From Ciona savignyi (Eukaryota; Chordata; Ascidiacea; Phlebobranchia; Cionidae), in contig CH002949.1 of NCBI GenBank assembly GCA_000149265.1, positions 908,550 through 972,549 of the forward strand: 64,000 bases of DNA. Direction: 5' to 3'. Position numbers and translations under genes: made by a program. The notes under the pieces are model-generated. The model worked only from the letters and a program-made list of their open reading frames with translations, did not search any database and was not told where the DNA came from. Positions 1 to 12,970 of the stretch are shown here, piece after piece. Position 1 is the stretch's first letter. Each line of letters begins with the position of its first letter.

Positions 1-108
1 AGTCTTGCGGTTAAGTGCGTCGCCTTTAATCGAAAGGTTGCAGGTGCGGTCGCTAGGTAGTTGGTTGTGTCTTTGGGCAAGGCACTTTACGGACATTGTA
101 TCATAGGG
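1..108 (+). repeat. SINE-A copy, truncated by window edge
   Basis: Matches the head and middle of the SINE-A family (see 34040-34326 for the reference description): gcgtcgcctttaatcgaaag, ggttgcaggtgcg, tgggcaaggcac and ggacattg. The 3' half is missing and the sequence becomes unrelated after about 108. Confidence 0.75.
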
Positions 109-280
109 ATGAAAAGTGAAAAAGTTCTTGCCATGGGTAAATAAATATGAAAATTGACTTTAGATTATAACAACAATAACAAAAAAGAGTTGCTATCTTG
201 CTCACATTTAACCATAAGTCCACTCATGAGAAGAATATAAGAAATTTCTTAAACTATAATACATATAGTGAGTTATCACC

Positions 281-832
281 TTTGAAAAAATGGCATGTCG
301 CTTCGGAAAAAGTGTCGTGTCGCCTCTGAAAAAGTGTCGTGTCGTCTCTAAAAAAGTGGCGTGTCGCCTCTGAAAAAGTGGCGTGTCGCCTCTGAAAAAG
401 TGGCGTGTCGCCTCTGAAAAAGTGGCGTGTCGCCTCTGAAAAAGTGGCGTGTCGCCTCGAAAAAAGTGGCGTGTCGCCTCGAAAAAAGTGGCGTGTCGCC
501 TCTGAAAAAGTGGCGTGTCGCCTCGAAAAAAGTGGCGTGTCGCCTCGAAAAAAGTGGCGTGTCGTCTCTGAAAAAGTGGCGTGTCGCCTCGAAAATAGTG
601 GCGTGTCGCCTCGAAAAAAGTGGCGTGTCGCCTCGAAAAAAGTGGCGTGTCGCCTCGAAAAAAGTGGCGTGTCGCCTCGAAAAAAGTGGCGTGTCGTCTC
701 TGAAAAAGTGGCGTGTCGCCTCAAAAAAAGTGGCGTGTCGCCTCGAAAAAAGTGGCGTGTCGCCTCGAAAAAAGTGGCGTGTCGCCTCTAAAATAGTGGC
801 GTGTCGCCTCTAAAATAGTGGCGTGTCGCATG
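281..832. repeat. 22-bp minisatellite, about 25 units
   Basis: Tandem units of 22 bp with core gtggcgtgtcgcctcgaaaa. The two main variants differ at ctcga/ctctg, with rarer single-base changes. Because 22 is not a multiple of 3 and the unit has no stop codon, reading frames stay open for up to 156 codons on both strands; these are not genes. The array ends about 30 bp before the start of the first GPCR duplication unit. Confidence 0.95.
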
Positions 833-2297
833 CGACATTTTCTGGTGTATAGTCCTATTGGAAATATGTGATAATTTGGTTCAACCGAAATGACAATAGG
901 CACACACTAACACCAAGAAGCACAGTTATGATTCGATAAACGACACACGGACACCAACTAGGGTTTGGGCTACATTTTTGTATTATTTATAATACTACAG
1001 GACAAATGGTTAACAATATAAACATTATTTTGTATACATTCGGTATAGTGGATCAAGCGGAAAAACTTAATATTACACCACAATCAAAAGTGTACGCGTC
1101 ACATTAAAAAAATCCAACCATGAAGCTTATAAACAGGTAAAAAAACTCAAACCTATAAATGGACTTTTGTTATCCTAAAATAAATATCACGGTTTCAGTT
1201 AAAATAAACTTAAATAGGAATACCAAAATCCACATTGTAGTTATCAAGTATTCTATGGGTCATAGTTTTAATCTACGGAACTACAAATATTACAATGATT
1301 AAGCATACCACTATAACAAAGCCCAGCTTTAATGGTTCAAGGTTTAAGAGTCCCAAATTTAGCGTTTTTACGTATGGACTGACTATAAATGTCCCGTAAA
1401 GGTTTAATTAACAATCGCTTAGATGTAAAAGCCATTAAAGAAATTTTATGTTTTACAATGCTAAAAACAATCATACAACAATTGTCAATGTAAAATGCCA
1501 GTTTTCACCGTTGGTTCCCATTCTATCATATATACGTTAAACCCTTCAATATTAATCACATTTCAGCATTTATACGTTTAACCTTTCAGTATTAATCACT
1601 TTTTAGCATATTATGCGTTATTGTCCTTGAATATTAATTGCAGTTTATATTTGTTGAATTCGTAGGTAGATTGTATTTATGGTAGTTTACGTTCAGTATG
1701 TATTATCATTTTTATTAACATTAACAACTAAAAATTACGCCCAAAACGGATAACAACAAAATGTATAGCCAATTTTCATAACGATTAAGCCAGAAGATTT
1801 GTTTGCATGGATAACTATCCATTGTCTGCTGTGATACTTTTTTTAAACACCCTATTCGTCAAAATTTAGCCTCATCGAAGCGTCTAGGTTAGGAAATCTT
1901 CCAAGCGGCCTGTATTATAATACGGTAATACAGATTACAGGATTAGCGCTTCATTCGCCAATCTTTTAATATGGCTAAAATGTAGTCGCCGAACAGCATT
2001 TAACCTTCTAAAATAGTTATTAAAACAGCACATTTTAGAAAACTAGAGTGTGTGTGCAAATGATAAAATAGGAACATGCATATTAGGTCAATTTGCCGGT
2101 TTAAGAACTCAGTGTATTATACGCAGGTAGGGTTAAATCGTCATATAAATATGTGAAGACTACACGTACAACTCATTAAAGGTGCATGTCGGATATATAT
2201 ACTGTGCCATACAGGCAGACCTGTAACAGGAACTTTGTTTGTGTACACATAGGCTAAACAAGATTTTAAATAATGCAACGTATGTAATATGGCGAGT
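833..2297. other. Non-coding 3' flank of GPCR copy 1
   Basis: AT-rich sequence between the minisatellite and the GPCR stop codon. No exon, RNA gene or known element was seen. From 861 on it is shared with unit 2 (7893-9114) with small indels. Confidence 0.5.
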
Positions 2298-5200
2298 TCA
2301 TAGAGTGTTCTGCGATTGGGCGTCATTTGAACCATGTTCTTCGTTTTCCTCGACGAGTGTTTTCATTTCAGGAATTCTGGAACATATGTTTTGCGTGGCT
2401 CTTCTACAAGATGGTGTTTCTCTTCTAACTATTGTTCTCATTGACAGTTCGGTGTTACAACTCCTCGCAAACGGCTGGTTGGCATGCGACTGCTCGTCCC
2501 ACTTTTTTAATTTTTCAGCACAAAACAGTTTCAAAAATTTTCTACTGTACTCGAGACGGTAAAGCGACCTTTGGAACTCCTTGCACCGCGCACTGTAGAT
2601 GATTATATTCCACAAACTGTTGGTGTACAACAAGTACTCGAAAACCAGTTCCAACCAAAAGTTTTCGGTGATTTCCAGCTGCAGAAAATACTAGTATATA
2701 TCAGGTATATTTTAAACTTAATATTTTATATAAACACAATAAATGTGATGACTAGAAGTAACACGATAGTACGGGCGTGTGGCCGAAATGGTTAACGCGT
2801 CCGATAAATATACCGACTCTTACACAAAAAAACGGGCCTGGTGACGAGCCCATCTAGGGTTCAAAATTTAGCTCGGTAATAAATTATAATAATAATGTGA
2901 ATGATAAACTTCCCGTTTTGTACTGTTACGCCTCAATGATACAAACTGGACTTAAACCACCACGAGTCACTTAGCTTAATGCCGGACAATTGATTCAAAG
3001 TTGGTTTCCAAACCACTAGGTGACTAGGATAAAGATGAGTATCCATTAAGCGTTAACGAATTTTTATGAACAAACCCATGCAATGCCGGGTTTTACTCAC
3101 CAAATTGTAAACAGAGTAGGGTATAACCGACGCTGTAAAGACAGTCACCATCAACGCGACTGTTTTGGCAAAGTTTATTTGCTTGCTTTGTCCTGTGGAT
3201 TTAACCGCAGCTGATCCGGTAGAAACGCTTTCATTGAGATGTCGCATCGACCTAATTGCCTTGATGCTATCAGAATATATATTATTTGTAAGCAGACGTA
3301 ACTTATCAATTAAAAAAGTTGACGCTGGTGGATTGTGCGATCGTGAACAGGTCTTTTAAGCCACATAGTTTGTCCGACCGGTTAGTTTGGCGGTTTAGTG
3401 CTTCGCCTTTTAATCGAAAGGTTGCAGGTGCGAAACTGGTCGCTTACTAGTCTGATGTGTGCTTGTGCAAGGCGCTTTACGGACATTGCATGAACCCAGT
3501 AGATGAATGGGTTCTACCAAATTCAAGGAACGTGTCTATCATAAACAACACACTACAATAGATCGGGTAACCCGACGATGGGCGCGAGGTAATCTGACGA
3601 TTGCCCGTGTGTTAAACCCTTGGTTTGCCTATTCATGGAAATAAACATGAATTTTCTATCCTAAGTAGCCCCATTATAAAAGCACAAAATCTACTTATAA
3701 AAGAATTTAATATACTATTTCTCAATTTAGGCTCATGCGGGAACCAGATACTAATGGTCTTTACCAACCTATATATCGTATCCGAAAAAACTTTTCAACT
3801 TTTTTTACGAACCTGGTTCGAATCGTTATGAGAAGCAACACAATGGCTATCAAATATAACGCACCGAAAATTCCAGCAAATGCCCTTGTAAATTGCACAG
3901 TGTGCCTGTGAAAGCATTAAATGTTAATATTCATCTCCATGAATAAGACGAACGGTTATAAATCAATTGAATTAACTTCACCATTTTATTTTTTCCGCGC
4001 ACTATAATTGTGTGTACTTTGTTTAACTTAGTTTAGTTATTTCGTTACAATCTGTCACCTGTAATGCCTTACAAGCAGTAACGTGATTTATTTTCAATAT
4101 TTTTCATATAATTAATTACAAAATGCTTTGTAGATTAATTTTCGTTTGGTTTAATGGAAAGTATTGTTCTCGCCTATACTATATCGACGTTAATTATAAT
4201 CTGACGTGTTTTGAATTAACTTGACATCTAGGTTTAGTTTAATCCTTTCGCTTCTATTAAAAACGACATTTAAAATCTAATAAAAAGAAGCGGGAAACAA
4301 ACGGCTAAATTATCTCCATAAAACACGTCTTCAAATAAAGGAAATTTAATTTTGTCTAAAATAAGGCAACATTACACTTATATGAGCATAAGTAATACAA
4401 CAAAGTTGCAAAACTCTGCATATAACTCACGTCTTCGGCATACTGTCCATAAAAGCTCCGTACAGTATCTCCTCAAAAAACACGGAGATAGCGAGACAAA
4501 TTAACCACGTCATCACCAGACTGGCGATGATTTTCGCTCTCGTCATCATTCGGCCAGTATGGTAGCGAAGTGGGAAACAAATGGCCAAGAATCGATCCAG
4601 ACTTAAGATGACTAAACTGTGGAACACGATTACATGTTTAAAATTAAGGATAATTTGATCGGTAACGAGCTCAAAAGGGAATATAATGCGTTTAAACTTC
4701 CGAGATACTCGATTACTAGGTAATTGAACAAGGCTTACCTAATGAGGCTGAGAGAATTCGACAAGATAAAACAGAAGATGAAAGCTCTGTAAACTTTCAA
4801 AAATCCAATGCCAGCATTTCTCATTTCGACCTTACTAACATTTGCGGGTATGAAGTAAAAGTGAACATAGGAATACGCCGATATAGGAACCGCCACGAAA
4901 CCTACAATCATAAAATAAAAAAAATGTCATTTTCGCCCTGTTGATCGCGGTAAAGTGTTGTTATTTTTGTTGGTCTAGATTTGCAGCTAAAATATTACCC
5001 ACCAGACAACCGTGTGACTAGTAAAGTGAATTATTTTTACAAATTTATTTCATATGAAGGTAAATCTTATTTAAAGTTTGTAAAAACATAACATCATACA
5101 ATTTTGTGATCATATATGTAATAGCAAAGTACCAGAGCGTAAGTATTTTCCGAGTGTTAACATACGTGTCTCAGGTTTCTTGGCACCGCTATTAGCTTTG

Positions 5201-5833
5201 TAGGCTACAAAAAGGAAATGCCAGATTTGATAATCGTGACTTGTCACAGGTTTTAATTATTTAAGGATTCGGACCACATGCTTGCATTACTAGTTTGCAC
5301 CTATTTATATATATATATATATATATTAGATTATTTTATTGGGTTGTTCTAAACAAGTCAAGAGGATACTGTCAAACATTTTTAGAGAAGATTAAAAAAA
5401 ATAATTGGTTTTTTTCTTTTTTTCTTTATAGTTCTTACCGGGCCAATTTGGACCCCGTAATGTGCTAGTTACTAGGTATGTTTTTAAATGGCGTGCTGTA
5501 TAGGAATCGATGGCACTAAACTTCCGGGCACAGGAACGTTTATCAATCGGATGACAGGCATGCCAAGCGCAGCGGTTTATAATCAATGTTTGGCTGAAAC
5601 ACAGTAATCACTGCATATGCCTCACCTTGTATTAAGTCGGCTACGGCCAATGAACACTTGACAAGTCCGTGCGGTTTTTTGGTTGCCCTCGACGCGGTCA
5701 GCACGTAAATAATGACAATGTTTCCAAGGCAAATACCAACGGATAATAGTCCAAAAAGACTAAGAAGAATAGCGACACCGGCTTCTTGGCAAGTTATGGC
5801 AATCTGGGCTGTTTTATACAAATTAATTATCAA
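2298..5833 (-). CDS. Class A (rhodopsin-like) GPCR, copy 1
   Basis: Seven-transmembrane receptor of the plasma membrane; ligand unknown. Six exons join in frame on the minus strand: 5626-5808 (TM1 and start of TM2; an in-frame ATG at 5833 extends it), 4739-4901 (TM2-TM3), 4431-4616 (TM3-TM4), 3765-3905 (TM5), 3101-3266 (TM6) and 2298-2678 (TM7 and tail), about 414 residues. All junctions have GT..AG and matching phase. Seen: GN in TM1, LAVAD in TM2, LDRFLAIC (DRF for DRY), MTWLIC in TM4, VIPY in TM6, NSLWNIIIY in TM7 (Ile replaces the Pro of NPxxY). The residue 24 before the Asp of DRF is Tyr, so the usual TM3 cysteine is absent. The tail of about 90 residues is Arg/Lys- and Ser/Thr-rich. The true start is uncertain: the frame also accepts an acceptor at 5809 from an upstream exon like 13774-13801. 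Probably a lineage-specific orphan receptor. Confidence 0.85.
2774..2885 (+). repeat. SINE-B copy
   Basis: tRNA-like head gtgtggccgaaatggttaac (A-box-like) and later gggttcaaaatttagctcgg (B-box-like), about 110 bp. Same position in unit 2 at 9583. Confidence 0.75.
3371..3664 (+). repeat. SINE-A copy in a GPCR intron
   Basis: Near-complete: head gtccgaccggttag, gaaaggttgcaggtgcgaaa, middle ggacattg, tail aaacatgaattttctatcct. It lies between the TM5 and TM6 exons of GPCR copy 1, antisense to the gene. Confidence 0.85.
5310..5326. repeat. (TA)n microsatellite
   Basis: Short run of about eight TA units in a GPCR intron. Confidence 0.8.
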
Positions 5834-5974
5834 TGCTCCGTTGTCATTATAATTTTATTTAATAATTTAAATGTTAAGGTATATACAAAATTTCGTTTTA
5901 AAGGGATTCCTTTATTTAATGATTTTCTTGTAATTTATCCTAATGATAGAACACTAATTCGAACATAATATAAT

Positions 5975-6276
5975 AGTATAGGATAGGATATTCATGTTTA
6001 TCATCGTGAATAAGAAAACCAAGGGGGTTAACACACGGGCAATCGTCAGATTACCTCGCGCAAACCGTCGGGTTACCGGAGATATTGCAGTATGTTGTAT
6101 ATTTGAAACATTCCTTTAATTTGGTGGAACTCATTAAATCCGAATGGTTCAGGCAATGTCCGTAAACAGTCTTTACCAAGGACACAACCGACTAGCTAGC
6201 GACCAGTTTTAAAACTTCAACCTTTTGGCTGAAAGGTACCGTACTAAGTCACCAGACTAACCGGTCGGTATAAAAT
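5975..6276 (-). repeat. SINE-A copy
   Basis: Near full length, inverted: begins aggataggatattcatgttt and ends gactaaccggtcgg. Shared with unit 2 at 12683. Confidence 0.85.
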
Positions 6277-6638
6277 GTTGGTTTGCTCACAAAAGCATCA
6301 ATTACCCGTGGGTTGATGTTTCGTTATACCAGGTTTGGGTAAAAGATTATATTATAAATAAACCAAGGTAGGAAATAAACCAAGGGAATTCGATTAGAAA
6401 TAAACCAAGGTAATTCTCTATTGACCTTCTTGCTTAATACCTGCTATATTTAGCAAGTAGTCCCACGGTACAGATGAGAGGGATTTATAGTTATTATCAG
6501 ATAATTCTTGAAGGACATCCGTGTGTTGAAATTGTATCACTATTATTAGTATCAAATTATTCGTAACTACAATCTATATTGTGAGATATAAAATGAAGAA
6601 TATTTGGCTCGTGCTACTTTTATTGCTTTAAATCTATG

Positions 6639-7892
6639 TATGATGGATTCCCTTAAAGGGGAACTGAAGTCAATTTTAAGAATATCTTAATAAATGGAAA
6701 AAAATACGCTGATTTCAAAAATCAAATCAGTTTCTTCCAATATTGTTTTGTTAAAGAGTTATGAGCATATATGCATTTTATTTTATGTTAGGGGATTTCC
6801 CGTATTACGTCACTGACGTTGTTGAGATTTCGTGCCTATATGCATTGTATACAATCATGTGCCAGTTTATGTCAGTAAAACACACTATCATCAGCATCAT
6901 GTTTTTGTCGTACTACTTATAATTGTAACAAAAAATTCAAATATTTCTTGTCATATTGTTGAGCATAAAAAGGCCAAATTTATATATATATATATTTTTA
7001 GGTTGGTTGTAATTTACATATAATGCAAGAGTTTATCGAGTTCGTTCATCTTTGACTATCGGTGATTTGTCTTGGTAACTTTAAGATTCGGGTTTCTGAG
7101 TGCTTTCGAAAGATAAGTCGTATCTTAAGGAAAACAAGCCGAATTTATTTATTTTTGTGTGACAACTAATCAATTGATTGTAGTGCGGTATGTCTAAGCC
7201 CACGGTAAAGCAGGTTGTTTTACGTCAGACAAGTTCGTAAACTTTAACTTTCTTCATTTGTGATGTGGATGCTGCAAATGCGATAAAACGGCGACAGGGC
7301 TAAATGTCTGATGTGTCTTCGACCGTTCGCTTTTATAAACAAGCTGCTTCTTAACGTGTTTGCATTTGTCTTTATCGCATAGAATTTTAACAAGTTCTGC
7401 TCATTGCATCTACTCATTTTACCGCCAAAATTTGTTCACGGAAAATTGCTTAAAATATTTTTGGGCTCAATCTGGGTCGACGTTATTGCAAAAGCTTTCG
7501 AACGACGAAAACATATCGTCGCTAAAACGGTCGTTAAAAAAACAAGCTTTGAAAAATAATTTTATTATCTTGACTTATAACCTGTCGGTGGGCTCCAGTT
7601 GTTGCCAGGAATATTTCAGGATTCGTACACAGCCAACGACTATCTAGCGACCAGTTTCTAATCTGCAGCCCTTCGGTTGAAAGGCGATGCACTAAACGAC
7701 CAGACTAACCCGTCGGACGACACATTGACGCAATGACGCAAGCTGTCATTTAAATATTTCAACTTGTATTTTCAAATTACCACAATTGCACAACAGTACA
7801 ACAGTACGACAAAATCGCTTAAGTATGTATCCAAAATGGGACTTACCACTAATATAATTGCAAATAAACGATATGTGGCGACACACAAGGCA
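6639..7892. other. Spacer between the two duplication units
   Basis: Single-copy AT-rich sequence. The 95-codon open frame at 7360-7647 matches no family I know and lacks convincing splice context. The only recognised element is a SINE-A head at 7630-7722. Confidence 0.5.
7630..7722 (-). repeat. SINE-A copy, head only
   Basis: tagcgaccagtttctaatct followed by ggttgaaaggcgatgcac and gactaacccgtcggac. Only the tRNA-like end is present. Confidence 0.75.
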
Positions 7893-9582
7893 GAAATATG
7901 TGATAATTTGGTTCAACTGAAGTGACAATAGGCACACACTAACACCAAGAAGCACAGTTATGATTCGATAAACGACACAAGGACACCAACTCGGGTTTGG
8001 GCTACATTTTTGTATTATTTATAATACTACTGGACTAATGGTTAACAATATAAACATTATTTTGAATAAATTCGGTAAAGTGGATCAGAGTTTTAATCTA
8101 CGGAACAACAAATATTTTAATAACTAAGAATCTTACTATAGCAAGTCCCAGCTTTAATGGTTCTAGGTTTAAGAGTCCCAAATATAGCGTTTTTACTCAT
8201 GGTATATAAGGTTCAAGTAACAATCGCTTAATTAGTTGTAAAAGCCATTAAACAATTTTGACTCTTATGTTTTACAATGACAAAAACAATCATAAACCAA
8301 TTGTCAATGTAAAATGACAGTTTTCACCGTTAGTTCCCATTATATCATATATACAGTACCCTTCAATATTAATCACATTTCAGCATATATACGTTTAACC
8401 TTTTAATATTAATCACATTATGCGTTATTGTCCTTGAATATTAATTGCAGTTTATATTTGTTGAATTCGTAGGTAGATTGTATTTATGGTAGTTTACGTT
8501 CAGTATGTATTCTCATTTTTATTAACATTAATAACTGAAAATTACGCCCAAAACGGATAACAACAAAATGTATAGCCAATTTTCATAACGATTAAGCTAG
8601 AAGATTTGTTTGCATGGATAACTATCCATTGTCTGCTGTGATACTTTTTTAAACACCCTATTCGTCAAAATTTAGCCTCATCGAAGCGTCTAGGTTACGA
8701 AATCTTAGCGCTTCGAAGCGGCCTGTATTATAATCTGGTAATACAGATTACGGAATTGGCGCTTCATTCGCCAATCTTTTAATACGGCTAAAATGTAGTC
8801 ACTAAGCAACATTTAACCTTCTAAAATAGTTATTAAAACATCACATTTTAGAAAACTAGAGTGTGTGTGCAAATAATAAAAAATAGGAACATGCATTTTA
8901 GGTCAATTTGCCGGTTTAAGAACTCAGTGTATTATATGCAGGTAGGGTTAAATCGTCATATAAATATGTGAAGACTACACGTACAACTCATTAAAGGTGC
9001 ATGTCGGATATATATACTGTGCCATACAGGCAGTTCGACCTGTAACAGGAACTTTGTTTGTGTACATAGGCTAAACAAGATTTTAAATAATGCAACGTAT
9101 GTAAAATGGCGAGTTCATAGAGTGTTCTGCGATTGGGCGTCGTTTGAACCATGTTCTTCGTTTTCCTCGACGAGTGTTTTCATTTCAGGAATTCTGGAAC
9201 ATATGTTTTGCGTGGCTCTTCTACAAGATGGTGTTTCCCTTCTAACGATTGTTCTCATTGACAGTTCGGTGTTACAACTCCTCGCAAACGGCTGGTTCGC
9301 ATGCGACTGCTCGTCCCACTTTTTTAATTTTTCAGCACAAAACAGTTTTAGAAACTTTCTACTGTACTCGAGACGGTAAAGCGACCTTTGGAACTCCTTG
9401 CATCTCGCACTGTAGATGATTATATTCCACAAACTGTTGGTGTACAACAAGTACTCGAAAACCAGTTCCAACCAAAAGTTTTCGGTGATTTCCAGCTGCA
9501 GAAAATACTACTTTCAGGTATATTTTAAACTTAATCTTTTATATAAACACAATAAATGTGATGACTAGAAGTAACACGATAG

Positions 9583-9692
9583 TACAGTCGTGTGGCCGAA
9601 ATGGTTAACGCGTCCGATAAATATACCGACTCTTACACAAAAAAAACGGGCCTGGTGACGTACCCATCTAGGGTTAAAAACTTAGCTCGGTA
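9583..9692 (+). repeat. SINE-B copy
   Basis: Unit 2 equivalent of the copy at 2774: gtgtggccgaaatggttaac, then a degraded B-box-like region. Confidence 0.7.
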
Positions 9693-10185
9693 AAAAAATA
9701 ATTATAATGTAAATGATAAACTGCATGTTTTGTACTGTTACGCCTCAATGATACAAACTGGTCTTAAACCACCACGAGTCACTTAGCTTAATGCCGGGCA
9801 ATTGATTCAAAGTTTGTTTCTAAACCACTAGGTGACTAGGATAAAGATGAGTATCCATTAAGCGTTAACGAATTGTTATGAACAAACCCATGCAATGCCG
9901 GATTTTACTCACCAAATTGTAAACAGAGTAGGGTATAACCGACGCTGTAAAGACAGTCACCATCAACGCGACTGTTTTGGCAAAGTTTATTTGTTTGCTT
10001 TGTCCTGTGGACTTAACTGCAGCTGATCCGGTAGAAACGCTTTCATTGAGATGTCGCATCGACCTAATTGCCTTGATGCTATCAGAATATATATTATTTG
10101 TAAGCAGACGTAACCTATCAATTAAAAAAGTTGACGCTGGTGGATTGTGCGATCGTGAACAGGTCTTTTAAGCCACATAGTTTGT

Positions 10186-10478
10186 CCGACCGGTTAAGTT
10201 TGGCGGTTTAGTGCTTCGCCTTTTAATCGAAAGGTTGCAGGTGCGAAACTGGTTCGCTAACTAGTCTGATGTGTGCTTGTGCAAGGCGCTTTACGGACAT
10301 TGCCTGAACCCAGAAGATTAATGGGTTCTACCAAATTCAAGGAACGTGTCTATCATAAACAACACACTACAATAGATCGGGTAACCCGACAGATGGGCGC
10401 GAGGTAATCTGACGATTACCCGTGTGGTAAACCCTTGGTTTGCCTATTCATGGAGATAAACATGAATTTCCTATCCTA
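10186..10478 (+). repeat. SINE-A copy in a GPCR intron
   Basis: Unit 2 equivalent of 3371-3664, near-complete, ending aaacatgaatttcctatcct. Confidence 0.85.
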
Positions 10479-11356
10479 AGTAGCCCCATTGTAAAAGCAC
10501 AAAATCTACTTATAAAAGAATTTAATATACTATTTCTCAATTTAGGCTCATGCGGGAACCAGATACTAATGGGCTTTACCAACCTATATATCGTATCCGA
10601 AAAAACGTTTCAACTCTTTACGAACCTGGTTCGAATCGTTATAAGAAGCAACACAATGGCTATCAAATATAACGCACCGAAAATTCCAGCAAATGCCCTT
10701 GTAAATTGCACAGTGTGCCTGTGAAAGCATTAAATGTTAACATACATATCCATGAATAAAACGAACGGTTATAAATCAATTGAATTAACTTCACCATACT
10801 ATTTTTTCCGCGCACTATAATTGTGTGTACTTTGTTTAACTTAGTTTAGTTATTTCGTTACAATCTGTCACCTGTAATGAATGCCCTACAAGCAGTAACG
10901 TGATTTATTTTCAATATTTTTCATATAATTAATTACAAAATGCTTCGTAGATTAATTTTCGTTTGGTTTAATGGAAAGTATTGTTCTCGCCTATACTATA
11001 TCGACGTTAATTATAATCTGACGTGTTTTGAATTAACTTGACATCTAGGTTTAGTTTAATCCTTTCGCTTCTATTAAAAACGACACTTAAAATCTAATAA
11101 AAAGAAGCGGGAAACAAACGGCTAAATTATCTCCATAAAACACGTCTTCAAATAAAGGAAAAAAGTTTTGTCTAAAAAAAAAGCAACATTACACTAATAA
11201 GTAAAGTTTCAAAACTCTGCATATCAACTCACGTCTTCGGCATGCTGTCCATAAAAGCTCCGTACAGTATCTCCTCAAAAAACACGGAGATAGCGAGACA
11301 AATTAACCACGTCATCACCAGACTGGCGATGATTTTCGCTCTCGTCATCATTCGCC

Positions 11357-12115
11357 NNNNNNNNNNNNNNNNNNNNNNNNNNNNNNNNNNNNNNNNNNNN
11401 NNNNNNNNNNNNNNNNNNNNNNNNNNNNNNNNNNNNNNNNNNNNNNNNNNNNNNNNNNNNNNNNNNNNNNNNNNNNNNNNNNNNNNNNNNNNNNNNNNNN
11501 NNNNNNNNNNNNNNNNNNNNNNNNNNNNNNNNNNNNNNNNNNNNNNNNNNNNNNNNNNNNNNNNNNNNNNNNNNNNNNNNNNNNNNNNNNNNNNNNNNNN
11601 NNNNNNNNNNNNNNNNNNNNNNNNNNNNNNNNNNNNNNNNNNNNNNNNNNNNNNNNNNNNNNNNNNNNNNNNNNNNNNNNNNNNNNNNNNNNNNNNNNNN
11701 NNNNNNNNNNNNNNNNNNNNNNNNNNNNNNNNNNNNNNNNNNNNNNNNNNNNNNNNNNNNNNNNNNNNNNNNNNNNNNNNNNNNNNNNNNNNNNNNNNNN
11801 NNNNNNNNNNNNNNNNNNNNNNNNNNNNNNNNNNNNNNNNNNNNNNNNNNNNNNNNNNNNNNNNNNNNNNNNNNNNNNNNNNNNNNNNNNNNNNNNNNNN
11901 NNNNNNNNNNNNNNNNNNNNNNNNNNNNNNNNNNNNNNNNNNNNNNNNNNNNNNNNNNNNNNNNNNNNNNNNNNNNNNNNNNNNNNNNNNNNNNNNNNNN
12001 NNNNNNNNNNNNNNNNNNNNNNNNNNNNNNNNNNNNNNNNNNNNNNNNNNNNNNNNNNNNNNNNNNNNNNNNNNNNNNNNNNNNNNNNNNNNNNNNNNNN
12101 NNNNNNNNNNNNNNN
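11357..12115. other. Assembly gap (759 N)
   Basis: Run of N inside GPCR copy 2. It removes the TM2-TM3 exon and the start of the TM3-TM4 exon. By comparison with unit 1 the missing DNA should be near 0.9-1.0 kb, so the gap length is an estimate. Confidence 0.95.
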
Positions 12116-12682
12116 TAGTTACTAGGTATGTTTTTAAATGGCGTGCTGTATAGGAATCGGTGGCACTAAACTTCCGGGCACAGGCATCGTTTATCAATCG
12201 GATGACAGGCATGCCAAGCGCAGCGGTTTATAATCAATTTTTGGCTAAAAGACAGTAATCACTGTATATGGGTTGCGGTTTATAATAAGTTTTTGGCTGA
12301 AACACAGTACTCACTGTATATGCCTCACCTTGTATTAAGTCGGCTACGGCCAATGAACACTTGACAAGTCCGTGCGGTTTTTTGGTTGCCCTCGACGCGG
12401 TCAGCACGTAAATGATTACAATGTTTCCAAGGCAAATTCCAACGGATAATAGTCCAAAAAGACTAAGAAGAATAGCGACACCGGCTTCTTGGCAGGTGAT
12501 GGCAATCTGGGCTGTTTTATACAAATTAATTATCAATACACCGTTGTCATTATAATTTTGTTTAATAATTTAAATGTTAAGGTATATACAAAATTTCGTT
12601 TTAATGTGATTCCTTTATTTAATGATTTTCTTGTAATTTATCCTAATGATAGAACACTAATTTGAACACAATATAATAGTAT

Positions 12683-12970
12683 AGGATAGGATATTTATGT
12701 TTATCATCGTGAATAAGAAAACCAAGGGGGTTAACACACGGGCAATCGTCAGATTACCTCGCGCACACCGTCGGGTTACCGGAGATATTGCAGTATGTTG
12801 TATATTTGAAACATTCCTTTAATTTGGTGGAACTCATTAATCCGAATGGTTCAGGCAATGTCCGTAAAAAGTATTTACCAAGGACACAACCGACTAGCTA
12901 GCGACTAGTTTTTAAACTTCAACCTTTAGGCTGAAAGGCGCCGCACTAAGTCACCAGACTAACCGGTCGG
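12683..12970 (-). repeat. SINE-A copy
   Basis: Unit 2 equivalent of 5975-6276, inverted, near full length. Confidence 0.85.

Larger units (their letters stand above)
861..6638. repeat. Segmental tandem duplication, unit 1
   Basis: Starts gaaatatgtgataatttggt and runs to about aaatctat at 6638. It matches 7893-13339 almost base for base with scattered substitutions and small indels. It contains one GPCR gene on the minus strand, a SINE-B at 2774, a SINE-A in a GPCR intron at 3371 and a minus-strand SINE-A at 5975. The same insertions sit at the same places in unit 2, so they predate the duplication, or the two units are alleles. Confidence 0.9.

Noticed and set aside
254-813. Long open frames on both strands (up to 156 codons) that look like repeat proteins
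   Set aside because: They are the 22-bp minisatellite read in frames without stops; several frames on both strands are open at once.
281-832. CRISPR-like array
   Set aside because: Units are contiguous 22-mers with no unique spacers, in an animal genome.
2774-2885. Functional tRNA gene (SINE-B A/B-box-like sequence)
   Set aside because: It is one of many diverged copies, the cloverleaf arms do not pair well, and the B box is degraded.
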